A stretch of DNA of 64,000 nt from Neobacillus niacini NBRC 15566 (GTDB lineage: Bacteria; Bacillota; Bacilli; Bacillales; Cytobacillaceae). Location of the stretch: NCBI RefSeq assembly GCF_001591505.1, contig NZ_BCVA01000028.1, positions 1 to 64,000 on the forward strand, given 5' to 3'. Position numbers and translations under genes: made by a program. Numbering within the stretch: position 1 is the first letter of the stretch; each line of letters opens with the position of its first letter. Shown here in pieces: positions 60,696 through 64,000 of this stretch. The notes beneath the pieces were generated by a model. That model saw only the letters and a program-made list of their open reading frames with translations. It was not told the DNA's origin and did not search any database.

Positions 60696-60705
60696 AGTAT
60701 ATTGA

Positions 60706-62184
60706 TTAATGACCGACAGCCTTTTCAAGGCCGCCTGGTTTATTATGAACTGCAAGTTTTTCTATCAATTTATTACTTTCTTTATTCAGACCTATTAAAT
60801 GAACTTTTATATCATTCTGGTGATATTTTATGACTACCTTATCAATAGCGCCAACAGCTGAATCATCCCATAAATGTGCTTGTGTTAAATCAATACTTAC
60901 TTCCTTTACGTCCTCATTGTAGTTAAAGCTGTCTACAAAATCTGTAGCCGAAGCAAAAAATAATTGACCTGATACAGTATACACTTTTCTTTGTGAACCT
61001 GTTGAAGCTGAAGTTGTTACTCTTACTTTTGAAATTTTGGAAGCAAAGAAAATCGCACTTAATAAAATTCCTACCAAAACACCTTTTGATAAATCATGTG
61101 TCATTAGAACGGTTCCAACGGTTGCGATCATCACGATTGTATCAGAAATCGGTGTCTTGTGGATGTTCTTTATAGATGACCAATCAAATGTTCCGATCGA
61201 AACCATGAACATGACTCCAACTAATGCGGCCATTGGAATTTGGACCAAAAAATCATTTAACAGGATGATTAACACCATGAGAAACACACCTGCAACGAAT
61301 GCAGATAATCTTCCACGTCCGCCAGATTTCACATTAATAACAGATTGTCCAATCATAGCACAACCAGCCATGCCGCCGAAGAATCCTGAAATGATGTTGG
61401 CAATTCCCTGGCCTCTTGCTTCCTTATTCTTGTCACTTGTTGTATCCGTCATATCGTCAACAATAGAAGCTGTTAATAGCGATTCAACTAGACCAACAAT
61501 CGCAATCGAAAGGGAATAAGGGAAAATGATTTTTAAGGTTTCAAATGTAAAAGGAATATCAGGAATTAAGAAGAATGGTAGAGTTTGAGATAATTCCCCC
61601 ATGTCTCCAATCGTCCGAACACCACTTCCTGTCATAACCGCAATAATCGTAATCGTTATAATAGCGACTAATGGAGACGGAACAACCTTTGTAAAACGAG
61701 GGAAAATATAAATTATCGCTAGTGCTCCTGCTACCATTGCATACATTGCCCAAGATTCTCCAACAAAGTGTGTTAATTGGGCAGAAAAAATTAAAATGGC
61801 AAGTGCATTTACGAAGCCGATCATAACGGAACGCGGGACAAATTTCATTAAACGTCCTAATTTGAGTACACCCATTATTATTTGAATGACACCCGTAAGG
61901 ATGGTTGCAGCCAGTAAATACTGTAAACCATAGTCTGCCACTAACGTCACCATTACTAAGGCAGTAGCACCTGTTGCGGCTGATATCATTCCTGGTCTGC
62001 CCCCTACAAATGCGATGACAACAGCAATGCAGAATGAAGCATACAAACCGATCATCGGGTCAACTCCAGCAATGAGTGAAAAAGCAATCGCCTCAGGAAT
62101 TAATGCCATCGCGACAACAATTCCCGATAACACATCTCCTTTAATATTGCCAAACCATTCATATTTAATTGTGCTAAGATTCAT
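60706..62184 (-). CDS. SulP family inorganic anion transporter
   Basis: A 492-residue membrane protein of the SulP/SLC26 family. GDVLSGIVVAMALIPEAIAFSLIAGVDPMIGLYASF (about 16-51) is the family signature. Fourteen membrane segments are expected, then a C-terminal STAS domain (about 385-480) with the conserved VKEVSIDLTQAHLWDDSAVGAID. Members carry sulfate, bicarbonate or other anions; this length and STAS form fit BicA/SulP types. AAAGAGGTGC precedes the ATG. It stands alone. Confidence 0.9.
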   Translation of the reverse strand: MNLSTIKYEWFGNIKGDVLSGIVVAMALIPEAIAFSLIAGVDPMIGLYASFCIAVVIAFVGGRPGMISAATGATALVMVTLVADYGLQYLLAATILTGVIQIIMGVLKLGRLMKFVPRSVMIGFVNALAILIFSAQLTHFVGESWAMYAMVAGALAIIYIFPRFTKVVPSPLVAIITITIIAVMTGSGVRTIGDMGELSQTLPFFLIPDIPFTFETLKIIFPYSLSIAIVGLVESLLTASIVDDMTDTTSDKNKEARGQGIANIISGFFGGMAGCAMIGQSVINVKSGGRGRLSAFVAGVFLMVLIILLNDFLVQIPMAALVGVMFMVSIGTFDWSSIKNIHKTPISDTIVMIATVGTVLMTHDLSKGVLVGILLSAIFFASKISKVRVTTSASTGSQRKVYTVSGQLFFASATDFVDSFNYNEDVKEVSIDLTQAHLWDDSAVGAIDKVVIKYHQNDIKVHLIGLNKESNKLIEKLAVHNKPGGLEKAVGH

Positions 62185-62379
62185 AGAGCACCTCTTTCTA
62201 TTTTTTTATCTAGTAATGACTTTCAACTCTCATGAAAGTCGGGTCCGTTGTGAACAAAAATCAGTATATAGGATTGTGACAAATTTGTGAAATAGAATGT
62301 AAACGTGAACACGTATCATTTTTGCTGTTTTCCTCAATAATCCTCTTGTTTTCACCTTAATCGGCGAAAAAGAAAAAAA

Positions 62380-62405
62380 CAGGAGGGTCCTCTTTAACCC
62401 TCCTG
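62380..62405 (-). terminator. ribD-nucleotidase terminator
   Basis: CAGGAGGGT / ACCCTCCTG with T7 in the minus transcript. Confidence 0.9.
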
Positions 62406-62414
62406 CTTACCTGA

Positions 62415-62987
62415 TTATTCAAGTTCTTTGTTTAATATTTCAATTAATTCCGTCCAATCAACTATACGGGGATATTGTAAATGTCGATTATAGGATTGAT
62501 CTCTTACAAATACTTTTAAGGAATCATGAGTTAATGTATCTAAAACTTCAGCCTTATCATCAAAGAAATAGTCTAGCTTTAATTCTTTGATAATTTGAAC
62601 CTTTTCATGATCCAGCATTCCATAAAAAAAACGGTCATCCCGGACGGGGAAGCCTTGTTCTATCATCCACTTTTTCGTCTGCTCTCCATGTTCCTTAGGT
62701 CTTGCTGTTATGTAATAGATTTCATGCCCTCTTCTCTCTAGTTCTTGTAACGTTTCAACTGCATTTGGAAATGGAGGACAGTCTGTATAATAAATCTCTT
62801 CTAGAGAGGATTTCCACATTTGACTTCCCTCCTCATCACTTAACCCAAAGGGCTCATGAATCTCCACTCTATTTAACTGATGAAATATTTCAGATGGTAC
62901 ATTTTTGTTTAATCTTTTATTGTATATATTAAATGCATGTTCTCTTAAATTGATTAATGTATCATCAATATCGAAACCAAATTTCAT
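62415..62987 (-). CDS. 5'(3')-deoxyribonucleotidase-like HAD phosphatase (YqfW-like)
   Basis: A 190-residue HAD-family hydrolase: motif I FGFDIDDTLINLREH (nucleophile Asp5), motif II YYITARPKEHGEQT (about 95), the Lys in YGMLDHEKVQIIKEL, and motif III LDYFFDDKAEVL (about 138). This is the NT5C / YqfW type of putative nucleotidase. It begins one base after the ribD stop, so the two are co-translated; it might be the RibD-pathway phosphatase that removes phosphate from the pyrimidine intermediate, which is inferred from context only. Confidence 0.82.
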   Translation of the reverse strand: MKFGFDIDDTLINLREHAFNIYNKRLNKNVPSEIFHQLNRVEIHEPFGLSDEEGSQMWKSSLEEIYYTDCPPFPNAVETLQELERRGHEIYYITARPKEHGEQTKKWMIEQGFPVRDDRFFYGMLDHEKVQIIKELKLDYFFDDKAEVLDTLTHDSLKVFVRDQSYNRHLQYPRIVDWTELIEILNKELE

Positions 62988-64000
62988 TTATTTAGGCTCC
63001 TCGTGTGAGTAAATCGGATATCCAGTGAATTTATAATCAGGTCCAATCGGCTGTAAAGATAAGTCAGCTAACTGTACAGCATCTTTCATATTATCCATCC
63101 CTGACCCTGCTAAAAAGGAGGGAGCACTGCTGCCGCCAATAATTTTGGGAGCTACATATAAAACTACTTTATCAATTAATTTATTTTCGAGGAACGCCCA
63201 GTTAACGGTGCCTCCTCCTTCGATTAATACGGAGGAAACAAGTTTCTCTCCCAATATCTGAAGGACTTCAGATGGATTAACATGTTTTGATCCGCTTGTT
63301 GGGAATATGGTTATTCCTAAACCTTCTAATACCTTGCGTTTTTCTTGATCATACTCTTCGCTTGTAAATATCCATGTCTCAGCTAGCTTATCCGTCACTA
63401 CCTTAGATTCTAAAGGAATTCTTAAAGTGGAATCCAAAACGATCCGGATAGGATTACGTCCATTTAGTATACGTGTGGTAAGCTCTGGATCATCCTTTAT
63501 AACCGTATTAACGCCAACAAGAATCCCCATATTCTCGTTTCGAAGGTGATGAACATCTTTTCGAGCTTCATCAGAAGTAATCCATTTACTATCAAAGGAA
63601 TGAGTGGCAATTTTCCCGTCTAGGGTAATGCCAGCTTTCAATGTCACAAAAGGTGTTCTCTCAACAATGAACTTATTAAATACTTCATTCATTCTTTGTG
63701 ACTCTTCCTGACGTACACCAATAATGACTTCAATACCAGCATCCTCTAGAATCTTTACACCATTTCCTGAAACAACAGGATTTGGATCAAGGGTTGCGAT
63801 GACGACCTTTTTAATCCCTGCTTCAACAATCGCTACAGCACATGGTCCAGTTCTTCCATGATGGGAACATGGTTCAAGAGTCACATAAATGGTTCCGCCT
63901 CTTGCTTTTTCACCAGCCATTCGAATGGCATGGATCTCAGCATGCGGTTCACCAGCCTTCAAATGAGTACCTATTCCAACTATTCGATTATCATTGACAA
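62988..64000 (-). CDS. ribD: Riboflavin biosynthesis deaminase/reductase RibD, cut by the window edge
   Basis: The N-terminus lies past position 64000; 337 whole codons are visible. The deaminase part shows the zinc site HAEIHA and LEPCSHHGRTGPCA. The reductase part (about from PFVTLKAGITLDGKIATHSFDSKWIT) has ILVGVNTVIKDDPELTTR, VSSVLIEGGGTVNWAFLEN and APKIIGG. It makes 5-amino-6-ribitylamino-uracil phosphate from the GTP cyclohydrolase product. No ribE/ribA/ribH follow; a nucleotidase gene does, so this copy is separate from a full rib operon. The frame stays open to the edge, so a start within the window is not supported. Confidence 0.92.
   Translation of the reverse strand, partial: VNDNRIVGIGTHLKAGEPHAEIHAIRMAGEKARGGTIYVTLEPCSHHGRTGPCAVAIVEAGIKKVVIATLDPNPVVSGNGVKILEDAGIEVIIGVRQEESQRMNEVFNKFIVERTPFVTLKAGITLDGKIATHSFDSKWITSDEARKDVHHLRNENMGILVGVNTVIKDDPELTTRILNGRNPIRIVLDSTLRIPLESKVVTDKLAETWIFTSEEYDQEKRKVLEGLGITIFPTSGSKHVNPSEVLQILGEKLVSSVLIEGGGTVNWAFLENKLIDKVVLYVAPKIIGGSSAPSFLAGSGMDNMKDAVQLADLSLQPIGPDYKFTGYPIYSHEEPK

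Noticed and set aside
60495..60755. Minus-strand 86-codon frame over the sulP end
   Set aside because: It crosses the sulP terminator and overlaps the real gene in another frame.

Overview
This window looks like chromosomal DNA of a low-GC, endospore-forming Firmicute of the family Bacillaceae. It carries small acid-soluble spore protein genes (sspN, tlp, sspO, sspP), a gerA-type germinant-receptor operon, a GerPF-like gene, aconitase, topoisomerase IV, plsY and a xpt-pbuX operon behind a guanine riboswitch. From memory of Bacillus subtilis gene order, the stretch sspP-sspO-acnA-yneN-sspN-tlp-yneP-yneQ-yneR-plsY-yneT-parE-parC is conserved here, with other genes inserted between its members. 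The genus cannot be fixed from sequence alone. The presence of selenoproteins points to a Bacillus relative outside the subtilis group.

Layout. Positions 1-3.5 kb hold small conserved genes, a flavin monooxygenase, an odd tRNA-like gene and a XerS-type recombinase. Positions 3.7-14.7 kb hold a secreted protein, parC/parE, yneT, a degenerate histidine kinase paired with a REC-PAS-GGDEF protein, a GH18 enzyme and plsY. Positions 14.8-24.3 kb hold a tiny acidic protein, a HesB-like selenoprotein, a CapA-like protein, yneR/yneQ/yneP, a double-AAA ATPase, spore genes, yneN and a class II aldolase. Positions 24.5-34.4 kb hold an epimerase, an ABC-F ribosome-protection gene with a structured leader, a phosphotransferase, acnA, sspO, sspP and selA. 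Positions 34.5-43.2 kb hold an Hsp20-like gene, a SelW-like selenoprotein, a Sec-containing selD, kbl-tdh, a nitronate monooxygenase and xpt-pbuX. Positions 43.3-54 kb hold the ger operon, ogt/alkA and a phnDCE-type transporter with a fused permease. Positions 54.2-64 kb hold an MFS pump, a cytochrome c lipoprotein, a Sec-containing thioredoxin-fold lipoprotein, an MhqD/flavin-reductase operon, a lone glgC, a SulP transporter, a nucleotidase and the truncated ribD.

The main finding is a selenocysteine system. selA and selD are present, and four reading frames are interrupted by one in-frame UGA each: a HesB-like protein at 15071-15361, a SelW-like protein with a CxxU motif at 35016-35255, SelD at 35409-36461, and a lipoprotein with TxxU and UxxC motifs at 56454-56963. 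Each UGA is followed within about 12-22 nt by a stable hairpin whose loop has G in its first two positions, as expected of bacterial SECIS elements. Ordinary ORF calling misses or truncates all four. selB and a recognisable tRNA-Sec gene are not in the window.

Other points of note are the tRNA-like gene with no normal anticodon arm, three unrelated families of roughly 20-nt degenerate intergenic repeats, a likely MhqR operator, a CcpC-type dyad upstream of acnA, an inverted repeat over the xerS promoter, and an attenuator-like leader before the ABC-F gene.
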